Shown here one piece after another: positions 36,728-46,462 of a DNA stretch of 64,000 bases (the first letter of the stretch is position 1; each line of letters opens with the position of its first letter). Made by a program: the position numbers and the translations under genes. The notes under the pieces are model-generated. The model saw only the letters and a list, made by a program, of their open reading frames with translations, searched no databases and was not told the DNA's origin. This stretch comes from Alphaproteobacteria bacterium. GTDB taxonomy: Bacteria; Pseudomonadota; Alphaproteobacteria; Rickettsiales; SXRF01. The stretch spans positions 248,001 through 312,000 of the forward strand of contig JANYES010000019.1 in assembly GCA_025362975.1 (NCBI GenBank), written 5' to 3'.

Positions 36728-37026
36728 AGACTATGAACTCATCCCGGCTCTTGACGTAAGTTGGGGGCTGGGATTTCCGGACTGCTTGCTTCTTTGCTGC
36801 AGAGCATTCCATCGAAAGCGGCTCGATCAATTGCCCCGAACGTTGCAGGAATAAATGCACTGTGTCGGCATCAATCGCCACGATCCAGATGATGATATTG
36901 CCGCCTTTATCCTAGGACGTTGCATTACCACAGCGATTGCGCTGGCAGTCGGATTGAGCGGAAGTATTACAAGATGAAGAACATATTAACCTCTCTCTAT
37001 GTCAGAATTAAATGGATAGCCTTATC
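36728..37026. other. Gap after the copper operon with decayed sequence
   Basis: No complete gene. On the minus strand about 36730-36910 reads IIIWIVAIDADTVHLFL and onward without stop for some 55 codons, weakly like the start of a host-attachment-type protein, but it has no proper start. It is probably a gene fragment. No terminator hairpin with a T-run was seen. Confidence 0.4.
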
Positions 37027-37140
37027 AGTCTCAAGTTAAGTCGTGCCGAAGCTGCAGGTTGTATTGATTTCGTTCTGCCACCGCATAAAATTTCAGAGGA
37101 GCTTGCCAGAATTGGAGTGCGCTTCCCTCATCCTCATTGA
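37027..37140 (+). pseudogene. Remnant of a CheB-type methylesterase C-terminus
   Basis: The 37 codons before the stop at 37138 read SRAEAAGCIDFVLPP and EELARIG, which corresponds to the end of the CheB methylesterase domain (compare A-E-A-G-L-V-D-F-V-L-P). No start or catalytic part precedes it. It lies just upstream of a PAS hybrid kinase, in keeping with decay of a CheB/CheR-PAS sensory protein. Confidence 0.6.
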
Positions 37141-37246
37141 TTATTTATGGTTTTCATCTTCATCTTCCGTAGATTAGCAGTTATAGAAGTGCTACCATAG
37201 CAATACCCCCAAATTGTGAGGCAAATCCGACAACAGGAATTCATGT

Positions 37247-39634
37247 ATGGCGATTAAAATCGAATCAGGGAATCGCCAGATAAAAGATCATGCGGGCTAT
37301 AATTATTTAAAGAATTTACTTGATAATATAGCTGACCCCATTTTTGTAAAAAATCAAAATCATTGCTGGATTGATGGGAATAAGGCTTTTTGGGAATTGA
37401 TGGGTGGGCCAAAAGAAACATTCATTGGCAAAACGGATTACGAATTCTTTCCAAAAGAAGAAGCGGATGTCTTTTGGGAAAAAGACAATAATGTCTTCCA
37501 ATCCAAACGCCCGGTAATCAATGAGGAATTTCTAACGGATCGCCTGGGTAAACGTCACATTATTTCTACTAAGAAATCCCTTTTCCTGAATGAAAAGGGA
37601 GAAGAGGTATTAGTTGGCATCATCAGGGATATTACCGCGGAAAAAGAACTTGAAGTACTTAAACGTAGTGAAGAAACCCTACGCGAATCCGAGGAGCAAT
37701 TCCGACAATTAGCTAATGCCATACCGCAGCTGGCATGGATTACCGACGAAACGGGATCGATTCATTGGTATAATCAACGCTGGTATGATTTTACAGGCAC
37801 CGATCTGGAAGAAATGCAAGGCTGGGGTTGGCAGAGTGTTCACCATCCCGATTACGTGGAAGGTGTTACAAAGCGCTTTAAAAAAGCGATAGCAATGCAA
37901 TTAGCATGGGAAGATACATTTCCTATTCGGAGCAAGACTGGTGATTATCGCTGGTTTCTGTCACGCGCGTTTCCAATCCATGACGCAAATGGTTGTATTG
38001 TGCATTGGTTCGGTACGAATACGGATATAACCGATCAACGCTATGCATTGCAGGAGCTTTACGAAGCACAAGAACGCTCGCGCCTGATGGTGGAAAGCAT
38101 CAAAGATTACGCCATCATCTCCATGGACACAAAAGGCATCATCAACGCCTGGAATTCAGGTGCTGAGGAAATTTTTGGTTATACAGCCACCGAAGTTATT
38201 GGCAGTACTATCTCATTTATTTTTACCCCTGAAGACCGGGCGGACAAAGCTAATGAAAAAGAAATTAATGTAGCATCTGAAACGGGACGGGCTGCTGATG
38301 AAAGATGGCATATTCGCAAAGATGGCAGCCGCTTTTTTGCCAGCGGCATTTTCTCGGCAGTTAAGGACAATACCGGTAAGTTGCTAGGATTTACGAAAAT
38401 TGCACGTGATATTACTCCCAGAAAAGAAGCGGAAGAACTGCTGATTAAGGCACGTAATGCAGCCGAAGCCGCCAGTATCGCTAAATCTGACTTTCTAGCT
38501 AATATGTCTCATGAAATACGCACGCCGATGAATGCCGTCATTGGCCTATCCAGCATTCTAGCCATGAGTGAGCCATTAACTCCTAAACAAATGGAATTTA
38601 TAAAAACCCTGCAGCTATCAGCGGATTCGCTTTTAAGCCTGATCAATGACCTTCTGGATATCGCCAAAATCGAAGCCCATACCGTTGAAATCGAACATAT
38701 TCCTTTTAGTATGACGCAGATGATCCAAGAGGTAATCAGTATCATGTCGGTTCAGGCAGAGGAGAAGAATTTAGCATTAACCATGGACGACGAATGCATC
38801 AGGGACAGGATGTTCATTGGCGATCCGGCGATGCTAAGACAGATTATAATGAACTTATGCAGCAATGCGGTGAAATTTACTGAAAAGGGCACTATCGACA
38901 TAAGCATTACCTGCAAATCATTAGTGGAAGAAAAGCTTGAGAATATTTGTATCTCCATTCAAGACACCGGTATCGGTATAGCACCGGATATGCTGGCTAC
39001 AATTTTTGAAAAATTTACCCAGGCCGATAGCTCGATAAACCGTAAATATGGTGGCACCGGGCTAGGACTTGCTATCACCAAGACGCTTGCTGAGATTATG
39101 GGTGGCACCATTAAAGTTGAAAGCACGGTAGGCAAAGGTTCGACATTTCTTTTATGCATAAAGTTACCCTTGGCTATTGAGGGGATGGACAAAGCTTTTT
39201 CGGATGGGGTGCATATTACACCTCCAGAACAGGATAAAAGTTTAGCCCGACAAAACATCCTGATTGTCGAGGATTACGTACCTAACATCACTGTTGCCCA
39301 AGCATTTTTAGAACAATTTGGCTATCATACGAATGTCGCCACAAGCGGAAAAGAGGCATTCGAAAAGATAAAAACTACAAAATATTCAGCGGTGCTAATG
39401 GACGTGCAAATGCCGGGTACGAACGGTTTTGATGCTACGCGGCTAATACGAGAGCATGAGAAGGAAAATAATCTTCCGCGATTACCCATCATAGGTATGA
39501 CGGCCCATGCTTTATCCGGTGATCGTGAGCGTTGTCTAAGCGTTGGGATGGATGATTATATTTCTAAACCCTTCAATCCTGACGTATTGAAGGAAAAGCT
39601 TAGTACTCTCATTACGCAACAGTATCCTGCTTAG
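37247..39634 (+). CDS. PAS hybrid sensor histidine kinase
   Basis: 795 residues with no membrane helix, so probably cytoplasmic. Three PAS domains: about 18-130, 148-270 ([20 protein letters not shown]) and 280-395. The HisKA motif [10 protein letters not shown] has the phospho-His at about 422; the ATPase domain has N box [10 protein letters not shown]1 DTGIGI and GTGLGL; a C-terminal receiver has DVQMPG with the acceptor Asp at about 719 and a late Lys in ISKPF. The second PAS is of the common PAS-PAC (PAS_3) type. No output regulator lies next to it. Confidence 0.93.
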   Translation: MAIKIESGNRQIKDHAGYNYLKNLLDNIADPIFVKNQNHCWIDGNKAFWELMGGPKETFIGKTDYEFFPKEEADVFWEKDNNVFQSKRPVINEEFLTDRLGKRHIISTKKSLFLNEKGEEVLVGIIRDITAEKELEVLKRSEETLRESEEQFRQLANAIPQLAWITDETGSIHWYNQRWYDFTGTDLEEMQGWGWQSVHHPDYVEGVTKRFKKAIAMQLAWEDTFPIRSKTGDYRWFLSRAFPIHDANGCIVHWFGTNTDITDQRYALQELYEAQERSRLMVESIKDYAIISMDTKGIINAWNSGAEEIFGYTATEVIGSTISFIFTPEDRADKANEKEINVASETGRAADERWHIRKDGSRFFASGIFSAVKDNTGKLLGFTKIARDITPRKEAEELLIKARNAAEAASIAKSDFLANMSHEIRTPMNAVIGLSSILAMSEPLTPKQMEFIKTLQLSADSLLSLINDLLDIAKIEAHTVEIEHIPFSMTQMIQEVISIMSVQAEEKNLALTMDDECIRDRMFIGDPAMLRQIIMNLCSNAVKFTEKGTIDISITCKSLVEEKLENICISIQDTGIGIAPDMLATIFEKFTQADSSINRKYGGTGLGLAITKTLAEIMGGTIKVESTVGKGSTFLLCIKLPLAIEGMDKAFSDGVHITPPEQDKSLARQNILIVEDYVPNITVAQAFLEQFGYHTNVATSGKEAFEKIKTTKYSAVLMDVQMPGTNGFDATRLIREHEKENNLPRLPIIGMTAHALSGDRERCLSVGMDDYISKPFNPDVLKEKLSTLITQQYPA

Positions 39635-39680
39635 TTATCTTTGGACCCGATATCACGATGATTAATTGAATTGCATTTTG

Positions 39681-39758
39681 ATTCGTCATGCGGTGAGCAC
39701 TTGGGTAGCGGTGGCAAAGAGAGTTTGTTAGGTCAAAAGTTTGGAATATAATGTCGCT
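39681..39758 (+). repeat. Attachment-site-like repeat, copy 2
   Basis: ATTCGTCATGCGG and the following 65 bases correspond to 6841-6921. The core differs from the tRNA core by one base, and there is no tRNA half next to it. It may be a secondary integration scar or shared ancient sequence. Confidence 0.55.
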
Positions 39759-40008
39759 ATCGATTACCATCCACGAGCTAGTTCCGTCGATTGGCCTGCA
39801 AGCTGAACTGTTTGATGCACCGCGGCAATCCGATATGCGCGAACGCGCCAAGGCGGTGATAACCTCACGTGCGCTCGATAAATCAACTATTGCTTTGGGC
39901 GCCACTCTGTATCCGTCGGCATGTTACTATCCCTAAGGCCGCAGCTTTTTCGCATTCACACGCATTCCGGACGTTGAAGGAGTTTTTAGAGTAACCATTA
40001 ATGGTTAA
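39751..40008 (+). pseudogene. Possible C-terminal fragment of a Y-family DNA polymerase
   Basis: The frame reads SLSITIHELVPSIGLQAELFD, then TIALGATLYPSACYYP, a TAA at 39934, then FAFTRIPDVEGVF. The first part recalls the little-finger end of Y-family polymerases (G-V-x-L-H-x-L-V-P, Q-x-x-LF). No catalytic part precedes it. The assignment is weak; that it is a broken gene is more secure because the frame continues sensibly past the stop. Confidence 0.4.
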
Positions 40009-40042
40009 CTCTCTGTTATATACTTAACTCTCTTTTATATAC
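39993..40042. repeat. Palindrome plus two tandem 19-base units
   Basis: AACCATTAATGGTT (39993-40006) is a perfect palindrome; it runs into two tandem copies of TTAACTCTCTNTTATATAC (40005-40023 and 40024-40042) that differ at one base. It lies about 80 bases before the small gene at 40121 and may be its operator region. Confidence 0.6.
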
Positions 40043-40120
40043 ATAGTGTCAAAGTCAATTCCACATAGATAAAAGATTCATAAGCGCGCAGACTAAATGG
40101 AACATCTTATGGAGGATATC

Positions 40121-40327
40121 ATGACATATTATGTAATAGGTGGCTTTGACGGCCCGGCTAGCGAGTGTAAATCATTATCGGAAGCGGAAACGCTTGCCAC
40201 GGAACTGACCCACGCCATTCACGAGATAGAAGTCACCCATCCATTTGGCGATAAACCAGCTGGGTGCAAACTTCCAGTGGAAATATTTACGGAAGCAGAA
40301 TGGACAAACGCGCGGCGGTGCGATTGA
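40121..40327 (+). CDS. Small conserved-looking hypothetical protein
   Basis: 68 residues starting MTYYVIGGFDGP; GGAGG lies five bases before this ATG, so it is preferred over an ATG eight codons upstream. Composition is ordinary for a soluble alpha/beta protein. No domain recognised. Confidence 0.65.
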   Translation: MTYYVIGGFDGPASECKSLSEAETLATELTHAIHEIEVTHPFGDKPAGCKLPVEIFTEAEWTNARRCD

Positions 40328-40354
40328 CGCCAAAAAATCTTACGCGATTTGCCT

Positions 40355-42001
40355 TTACAGGCCGCGCTTCTCAAGTTTTGCATCCCATTTGTAAATATCA
40401 TCGTAAAAATGCAGATGGCCATCCTGATCGACTCTGGCGGTAAGGTACATAATATGTACTGGCAGCGGTTGTTGAAGAGTAACAGCTGTCGGTTGGGTAT
40501 CAGAGGTGACAGGCGCATTATACAAATTATCCACGCGGCTTTGTGGCCAATCCGGCTCATTACGCAAAACGAATTCAGCTAGTGCTTGCGGCTGTGCAAG
40601 ACGGATACAACCGTTGCTTAAACTACGTGTGTTGCGGTTAAACAATTTTGGATTGGATGTATCGTGTAGGTAGATGTCGTCCGTATTGATCACGCGGAAT
40701 TTAATCGCACCCAGCGCATTTTTGGGGCCAGGACGCTGACGAAAGCCATATTGCTTCAAATCTGTTTTTGTCAGTTTATGCAAGTTGATAGTGGATAGAT
40801 CGACTTGCGTGCGTTCTCCGTCTTCTACGCGCAGCATTTCATACCCTTTATTCGCCGCCACCTCAGGGTCTTTAAGCAATTGCGGCAAAATATCTTCTTC
40901 GCCCAGCCGTTTCGGCGCATACCAGTAGGGATGAAAAATCACTTCCGACATAGTGCTGCTGAATACGGGTGTACGATGCTGCTCCTGACCCACAATGATA
41001 CGCATCTGCAAGGTGGTATGGTTATCCTCCACCGCTTCAAGGTCAAATCCGGCGATATTAATAAGCAGATGTCGTTCTCCCAGATCATCGGGCAGCCAAC
41101 GCCAGCGCTCCATATTCAAGCCTATCTGCTTGATACGTACGCTTGCGGGAGCATTAATGAGCTTTAGGATACGCGCGCCGATAACGCCATCGGGCTTTAG
41201 GTCGTGGTCGCGCTGAAAAGCCTCTACTCCTTGCACCAGCGCTTCGGAATAATAGTTGTCAGTTGGCGGGGCGGCATCTGGCAGATAGCCTTCGCGGCGT
41301 AAGCGTTCATATAATAAAGGCATGCGCGGATCATCCATACCGGGTTTAAGCATTGGACCGGCAGGCAGTTGTGGCCATCCTCCAGCGGCAGCGATAACTC
41401 GGTATTCTGCCAGTTTTTTATGCAAGCTTGCGTATTCACTATGCGAAGGTGCAAAGCTCCGCAAGATAGCGGATAAATCGTTCGCGGCCAGCGCCTGCTC
41501 TAGTAATGCGGGAACGTCAATGCTGCGTGGCGGCAGGATAATATCTGGAACTATTTTTTTTGGGGAGAAGCGGCCGATTTTCAGGTCGCTGATATATTGC
41601 ATCGCACGGTCACTTAAAAGCAATTCCGTCATGAGATTATCATCTGTACTGGTAAAAGCTTCTACCCGTTCGTTAAGCTGATTTGCTGCATAAACCTCCG
41701 GTAAGAGGCCGTCTTCGTCTGCATGTTCAAGTGCTTCAGCAAACGGTATTGCTTGCCGGGTGAATGACTGCCCCTCGCCAGTTAAAGTAGACAACCAAAA
41801 GGGCTGATATTGCCGGGCTGCATAAAAAGCCTGTAAACGTTTCCAATTGATTTTTATGCCGTCAATTTTTCGGGGCGGCGTAGCTGCATCTACATTCCGT
41901 GTAATTTCTACTTCTATGGAATTGTCTTCTGCCAATGCGGGAACAGAAAAAAGCAGCGATAGCGACACCAATAACGGCGTGAGGTTTACCTTATACCGCA
42001 T
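40355..42001 (-). CDS. L,D-transpeptidase, YcbB-like
   Basis: 548 residues. A signal peptide ends at PALA; a helical domain is followed by a PG_binding_1-like segment (VEAFQRDHDLKPDGVIGARILKL, about 260-285) and a YkuD domain (about 310-500) with the catalytic HDTSNPKLF and SNGCIRLA motifs. Such enzymes form 3-3 cross-links in peptidoglycan. Its start overlaps the DUF882 gene by 11 bases, so the two peptidoglycan genes are coupled. Confidence 0.93.
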   Translation of the reverse strand: MRYKVNLTPLLVSLSLLFSVPALAEDNSIEVEITRNVDAATPPRKIDGIKINWKRLQAFYAARQYQPFWLSTLTGEGQSFTRQAIPFAEALEHADEDGLLPEVYAANQLNERVEAFTSTDDNLMTELLLSDRAMQYISDLKIGRFSPKKIVPDIILPPRSIDVPALLEQALAANDLSAILRSFAPSHSEYASLHKKLAEYRVIAAAGGWPQLPAGPMLKPGMDDPRMPLLYERLRREGYLPDAAPPTDNYYSEALVQGVEAFQRDHDLKPDGVIGARILKLINAPASVRIKQIGLNMERWRWLPDDLGERHLLINIAGFDLEAVEDNHTTLQMRIIVGQEQHRTPVFSSTMSEVIFHPYWYAPKRLGEEDILPQLLKDPEVAANKGYEMLRVEDGERTQVDLSTINLHKLTKTDLKQYGFRQRPGPKNALGAIKFRVINTDDIYLHDTSNPKLFNRNTRSLSNGCIRLAQPQALAEFVLRNEPDWPQSRVDNLYNAPVTSDTQPTAVTLQQPLPVHIMYLTARVDQDGHLHFYDDIYKWDAKLEKRGL

Positions 42002-42551
42002 GCGCTGGTTGTTCCCAGCGGCGTACGTGACCAGTGTCTATATGTATGAAATCCGACGCAGGATAATAACCAACGCCACCCGCCTGCATACTGAGCGCGG
42101 CGTTATGCAGATGGGTAAGGTCTTTGCCCGGCAAGCGGATGTCGATGGCGCGTCCCTGAAGATGCATGCTGTTATTGGCGACGCCATTTGAATGGGCATG
42201 CAATAATCCATTGGTTTCAGGTGAGCGATAGCCGGAAATCACATGGAATGGTCCTGGCATTTGCACCCGTTGCTGTAATTCATACAACTGCTCAAGCAGT
42301 GCCTTGTCGATAGAATGAACATCGCCCGTGCGGTAATCGCGCAATAAATGGTTGATGGCCTCCATTGCCTGCGGGACATAGCGGCCTTGCTCATAGAACG
42401 TAAGACGCAATTTTTCTCCGGTATGCAGATTATAAAACCCCAGCTCTTTCGCGGAAGTGCCAGCCAGCGCCAGTTTTGGCAGCGGTAGCGCCATTGCAGC
42501 GAGAGTGCAAAGGCCATATTTAACGAATTGGCGGCGCGAATGGTTCTGCAT
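41991..42551 (-). CDS. DUF882/YcbK-like M15 peptidase
   Basis: 186 residues from the ATG at 42551. The N-terminus has a twin-arginine signal (SRRQFVKYG, then ALA). The M15-like zinc fold is seen in ISGYRSPETN, MHLQGRAIDIRLPG and GGVGYYPASDFIHID. YcbK-type proteins act on peptidoglycan. It is coupled with the L,D-transpeptidase, as in many proteobacteria. Confidence 0.92.
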   Translation of the reverse strand: MQNHSRRQFVKYGLCTLAAMALPLPKLALAGTSAKELGFYNLHTGEKLRLTFYEQGRYVPQAMEAINHLLRDYRTGDVHSIDKALLEQLYELQQRVQMPGPFHVISGYRSPETNGLLHAHSNGVANNSMHLQGRAIDIRLPGKDLTHLHNAALSMQAGGVGYYPASDFIHIDTGHVRRWEQPAHAV

Positions 42552-42697
42552 GATACGCAATAAAACTAATGATCTGGAATAAGTTAAGCCATAGCAGAAA
42601 ATAAGCTGCGCACCTATCCCTTATGTCTATTTATGCCATCAATTACTTAACGGACGATAAAGGGGAACATAGAGTTGTGGAATGACTGTTCATTGAT

Positions 42698-42711
42698 TTG
42701 ACCGCGATCAA
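42698..42711. promoter_or_regulatory. FNR/FixK-type site upstream of usp
   Basis: TTGACCGCGATCAA, one base from the ideal TTGAT-N4-ATCAA, 57 bases before the Usp start. Confidence 0.85.
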
Positions 42712-42768
42712 ACCTATACCGCGACTTTAAGATTAAAGTACTTTTTCTCATAAGAAATAAGCACATTT

Positions 42769-43641
42769 ATGACTACCCAATCAATTCTCTGCATTTTCGG
42801 CGGCTCGGAAAGCGAATTAAATGCCGTGAACACGGCATTTATATTAGGAAAATCCTATGAAGCGCATCTCCGGTTTCTTCATATCTCAACCGATCCAAAT
42901 TCCTATGCGACTGCTTATGGAGGTGGCGATGCCATGGCATTCTCGACTTTGCGCGACACTATCGACAAAGAAAATGAGGAGCGGATGCAACAGGCGAAAA
43001 ATCATATCGAATCCTTAGCTGCGCGCTATCATGTTTTACTAGAGAGCGTAAAAATACCAGCGCATCACTCCTCCGCTTGCTTTGTGCATCTGACAGGCCG
43101 TCTTGAAGCCATTATTGCTGAGGAAGGTCGTCTTTGTGATCTGATCGTTACCGGACGCGCAGGAAAAGATGCGCTTTACGATGATGTTGTTATTCCCGCG
43201 CTATTCGATACCGGGCATCCCGTTATGTTACTGCCGGTGCAAAAGGAACCGTTAGGACAGGATGGTTATAAAACAGTAGTAATATCCTGGAAAAGTAGCA
43301 AGGAAGCAGCGCGGGCAATTTACAATGCCATGCCGTTTCTGGAAAAAGCAGAAAAGGTTTTCGTGCTGACCGCGAACGGAAACGGCGAAACCTATGATTT
43401 AGCGGCGGAAGCGGCGCTGCTGGCGTATCTGCATACGCATAATATCCATGCGCAAGGAATCGTCGTCGCTGCTGGTAGCCTTACCGCAGGTGAATCGCTG
43501 CTGGCTAGAGCCAGGGAATTAAAGGCTGATTTGTTTGTGATGGGTGCTTACGGCCATACCCGCTTCCGCGAGATGATGCTGGGCGGCGTCACAAACTACA
43601 TGCTGGAAAAGGCGGATATTCCGCTTTTGTTATCACATTAG
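42769..43641 (+). CDS. Tandem universal stress protein (UspA family)
   Basis: 290 residues: two Usp domains, about 1-155 and 165-290. The second has the ATP-type motif GAYGHTRFREMMLGGVTNYML (G-2x-G-9x-G-S/T). The first is less regular. In many bacteria, tandem Usp proteins are induced under oxygen limitation by FNR-type regulators; the site at 42698 supports this here. The next gene follows 14 bases later. Confidence 0.9.
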   Translation: MTTQSILCIFGGSESELNAVNTAFILGKSYEAHLRFLHISTDPNSYATAYGGGDAMAFSTLRDTIDKENEERMQQAKNHIESLAARYHVLLESVKIPAHHSSACFVHLTGRLEAIIAEEGRLCDLIVTGRAGKDALYDDVVIPALFDTGHPVMLLPVQKEPLGQDGYKTVVISWKSSKEAARAIYNAMPFLEKAEKVFVLTANGNGETYDLAAEAALLAYLHTHNIHAQGIVVAAGSLTAGESLLARARELKADLFVMGAYGHTRFREMMLGGVTNYMLEKADIPLLLSH

Positions 43642-43655
43642 ATAATGGAGGAATT

Positions 43656-44198
43656 ATGCGTAATAGAACAGTATTGGCTAAAAAGAATAAGACACCGGTG
43701 ACGTGGATTCTCGTCGCCGATGGAAAACAAGCACAGATCTATGCACGCGAAATGCGAGAAAAAAGAATTCCTATAGGCGGTGGAGCAAAACATCGTCATT
43801 ACGATGAATCATTTGTGCAGGACTTGGTTGAAGTGCCGGACATGGCATGGCAGGCGGAATCGCCGACAATCTACGAAGCTGGTCGTGATCGATTGGGTCG
43901 GGTATTTGAAAGTGGCAACTCCGCGCACCATATGAGTGAGCCGCGCATGGGCATTCATGAAGAAATTAAGCAGCACTTCATGAAAATGATCGCGGATCGA
44001 CTAAACGAAGCAAGAGCTAAAAAAATGTTTGACCGCCTGGTGCTCGTCGCACCCGCCAGGATGTTAGGAGAATTAAAAGATCATCTTGATAAAACGGTGC
44101 TTAAGGCTGTAGCGGCAGAACTGCCCAAGGATCTGACCCGCTGTGACAACGGTACGCTATTACATCATTTGCAAGATACTGGATTAGAGAGCGCCTGA
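43656..44198 (+). CDS. Host-attachment-type (baeRF) protein
   Basis: 180 residues with GGAGG before the ATG. The VTWILVADGKQAQIY start, the RVFESG segment and the FDRLVLVAPARMLGEL region identify the family named host attachment protein after an Agrobacterium protein, related to archaeal release-factor-like proteins. Its biochemical role is not known. It is in the Usp transcript. Confidence 0.85.
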   Translation: MRNRTVLAKKNKTPVTWILVADGKQAQIYAREMREKRIPIGGGAKHRHYDESFVQDLVEVPDMAWQAESPTIYEAGRDRLGRVFESGNSAHHMSEPRMGIHEEIKQHFMKMIADRLNEARAKKMFDRLVLVAPARMLGELKDHLDKTVLKAVAAELPKDLTRCDNGTLLHHLQDTGLESA

Positions 44199-44224
44199 CA
44201 GAAATCCCCTAAATGGAGAAAGCC

Positions 44225-44830
44225 ATGACCAACCCTCAGAAAACCACACAGCCCGAAACTGCCATGAGCGTTATGGATGCCATCTACCAGCGTCGCGCCG
44301 TGCGTGACTATACGCCTCAGAAAATCGACCAGGCTATCATTCGCACGTTGATCGATGCTGCCATTCACGCTCCCACCGCCATGCATGAAGAACCATGGGC
44401 ATTCGCTGTCATTCAGGATAAGAACATGCTGAATCGCCTGTCGTATAGCGCCAAAGAACTGGTGCGAAGCGAGGCGCATGGTTCCGATTCATATCAAGCA
44501 AAGCATGCGCTTGATCTCGTGAGCAAGCCGGATTTTCATGTATTTTATAACGCTGGTGCCTTGATTGTCATTTACAGCAGATTACAGGGGCCATTTGTCG
44601 CGGCGGACTGCTGGCTGTCAGCTGAAAACCTAATGCTTGCCGCTTGCGCAAAAGGGCTTGGCACCTGCGTCATCGGCTTTGCGGTTTCGGCGCTAAATAT
44701 GCCGGAATGGAAGGCTGAATTGAAAATTCCTGCTGAAATGACGGCCATTGCGCCAATCATTATGGGCATGCCCGCAGGCGAAACACCTCTTGTACCCCGC
44801 AAGCAGCCAGAAATTATTAGTTGGAACTAA
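44225..44830 (+). CDS. Nitroreductase family protein
   Basis: 201 residues from the ATG at 44225, preceded by GGAG (an ATG four codons earlier is open). FMN-binding features: RRAVRDYTPQKID, HAPTAMHEEPWAF and the C-terminal GLGTCVIGF. Such enzymes use NAD(P)H to reduce nitro or quinone compounds. It follows the host-attachment gene by 26 bases and probably shares the FNR-controlled transcript. Confidence 0.9.
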   Translation: MTNPQKTTQPETAMSVMDAIYQRRAVRDYTPQKIDQAIIRTLIDAAIHAPTAMHEEPWAFAVIQDKNMLNRLSYSAKELVRSEAHGSDSYQAKHALDLVSKPDFHVFYNAGALIVIYSRLQGPFVAADCWLSAENLMLAACAKGLGTCVIGFAVSALNMPEWKAELKIPAEMTAIAPIIMGMPAGETPLVPRKQPEIISWN

Positions 44831-44844
44831 TTTAGTTAATTAGA

Positions 44845-45612
44845 TTAGATTTGAGTTGTGCTGTGCTGTGCTGTGGCGATTCTTCTCGCCATCGCCTGAT
44901 GCGTCGGGCAATCTTCGGAGACGGAGCACAGGCTGCAAACATACTGCTCAATATGTTTCAAGTCGTGAATCATCACGTGCGTGCCTTCCACGGTAATCCC
45001 CTGTTCTTTCAGTTTGGCCAGCGTGCGTGAGAAGGTTTCAAGCTCCATGCCAAGGCGCGAGGCAATCAATGTTTTAGTATAAGGCAGATCGAAACCTGCC
45101 GGTTCGAAATCATATAATACGCAAAGCCGTTGCATAAAACAGGCCACTAGTTGTGTAGCCGACATGGTTGCCTGATGCTCCGCCTCGACTTCAGCCAGAT
45201 GGGCCTGATGTGAAATGGAGGAAAGCAAGTTGAGTGCAAACGCCGTATGTTTCTTAGCCGCATCCTTGAGCCATGCCATTGGGAATTCCATTACCGCGAC
45301 ATCATCCAAGGCGATGGCATTCACGCGGTGATGACGGCAGGCATCCATGATCTCGCTCTCGCACATGGTCTGCCCCGCCTTAAAAACATCGATTGTTTTT
45401 TCGTGACCATCGGGATTCTCACGGAAAAATTGCACGGTGCCGCTAATAATGATGTAAAAATGCGTTACCGGATCGCCGTGATGGAACAAAAGCTGGCCGC
45501 GTTTACACTGGCAAATTCGTCCGCCCGTAAGTAATGCAGCTTTATCCTGTTCATGTAATCCTGAGAATAATGGCAGCGCCCTGATTATATCAGGATAAAT
45601 TGTAGGAGGCAT
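44845..45612 (-). CDS. FNR/FixK-type transcription regulator with C-terminal Cys cluster
   Basis: 255 residues from the ATG at 45612, six bases after AGGAG. A cNMP-type sensor domain (about 10-125), dimer helix and Crp-type HTH. The recognition helix ETFSRTLAKL has the E-x-x-S-R signature that reads TTGAT. The usual N-terminal FNR cysteines are absent; instead CSLCSVSEDC near the C-terminus (Cys 226, 229, 235) repeats the C-x2-C-x5-C spacing of FNR ligands. Other Cys are at positions in RICQCK and TMCESE. It is the best candidate to bind the six palindromes in this window. Confidence 0.9.
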   Translation of the reverse strand: MPPTIYPDIIRALPLFSGLHEQDKAALLTGGRICQCKRGQLLFHHGDPVTHFYIIISGTVQFFRENPDGHEKTIDVFKAGQTMCESEIMDACRHHRVNAIALDDVAVMEFPMAWLKDAAKKHTAFALNLLSSISHQAHLAEVEAEHQATMSATQLVACFMQRLCVLYDFEPAGFDLPYTKTLIASRLGMELETFSRTLAKLKEQGITVEGTHVMIHDLKHIEQYVCSLCSVSEDCPTHQAMARRIATAQHSTTQI

Positions 45613-45725
45613 CATGACTCCTAACATGAAAACTAAACGATTGAGACTGCACCATATTAAAAAAGGTATAAGTTTTCAATATGTTATTGTGGCTATAGCT
45701 TTTATTTGACGCTTTTGTACTGACT

Positions 45726-45739
45726 TTGATCCAAGTCAA
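45726..45739. promoter_or_regulatory. FNR/FixK-type site upstream of small gene
   Basis: TTGATCCAAGTCAA lies 57 bases before the 51-residue gene at 45797 and 114 bases before the divergent regulator gene, so it may serve both. Confidence 0.8.
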
Positions 45740-45796
45740 ACGCTTTCCACAAATCCCGGTCTAGGGTGATCCAGTCAATCAGTTTAGGAGAAAACC

Positions 45797-45952
45797 ATGC
45801 CCCATGCCCCACTAATCCGTTCATCCGTGATAGCTCGACCGACATTAAAGTTGGCTCTGCCTGTACCGGAAACTCGCCAAGATATCGAGCGCTATGTCTA
45901 TAATCTACTGACCAGCAAAGAAGAATATGCTTGCAATATGGCAACGGATTAA
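45797..45952 (+). CDS. 51-residue hypothetical protein
   Basis: ATG at 45797 follows TTTAGGAG at ideal spacing; stop at 45950. The protein starts MPHAPLIRSSVIARP and has PVPETRQDIERYVYNLL. No family recognised. The FNR-type site at 45726 and a CBS gene 37 bases later suggest a real, oxygen-controlled gene. Confidence 0.65.
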   Translation: MPHAPLIRSSVIARPTLKLALPVPETRQDIERYVYNLLTSKEEYACNMATD

Positions 45953-45989
45953 TTCCTGACCATAAACTTATACTCAAAGGAGAAACTTT

Positions 45990-46412
45990 ATGAAATCGCT
46001 CAAAGTTAAAAAGATCATGACTGCTAACCCTTTCATTATCAGCCCGACACAGACAATTAAAGAAGCATCGCAGCAGATGAAGAAAATCGATTGCGGTGTC
46101 CTGCCTATTGGTGAACAGGACAAAATAATCGGCATTATTACCGACCGCGATATCGTCCTTCGCGTCGTTGCCACAGGCCTCTCTCCTGACAAAGTGACTG
46201 TACAGGAAGTAATGACCAAGAAAGTCCATAGCTGCGACGAGGATGATGATATCGAAGATGCGGCAGAACAAATGCGCAAGCGCAATGTCGCCCGCCTGAT
46301 CGTTACCCACGACAAAAAGACCACCGGTATAATCACTATGAAATGCCTATTGCAGGGCAAGGGAAAGCAGAAAAAAAGCAACAAGGTGCTGCACGAGCTG
46401 CTCAGGGCATAG
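45990..46412 (+). CDS. Tandem CBS-domain protein
   Basis: 140 residues, two CBS motifs (about 7-65 and 75-130) with VGIITDRDIVLR-like GIITDRDIVLRV and TTGIITMKCLL segments. Such proteins bind adenine nucleotides and are common in hypoxia regulons. AAAGGAG precedes the ATG. Probably in the FNR-controlled transcript starting near 45740. Confidence 0.92.
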   Translation: MKSLKVKKIMTANPFIISPTQTIKEASQQMKKIDCGVLPIGEQDKIIGIITDRDIVLRVVATGLSPDKVTVQEVMTKKVHSCDEDDDIEDAAEQMRKRNVARLIVTHDKKTTGIITMKCLLQGKGKQKKSNKVLHELLRA

Positions 46413-46462
46413 CATCGCTAATAAACATTATGAAACATTTTACTTAATCACCGGAGAATTTT

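Noticed and set aside
36730-36910. Second host-attachment gene on the minus strand
   Set aside because: About 55 open codons with weak resemblance but no start codon or ribosome site; treated as decayed sequence.
44855-44875. Short TGTGC tandem repeat
   Set aside because: It lies in the coding 3' end of the FNR-type regulator (Ala-Gln-His-Ser region) and is too short to be a regulatory or CRISPR repeat.
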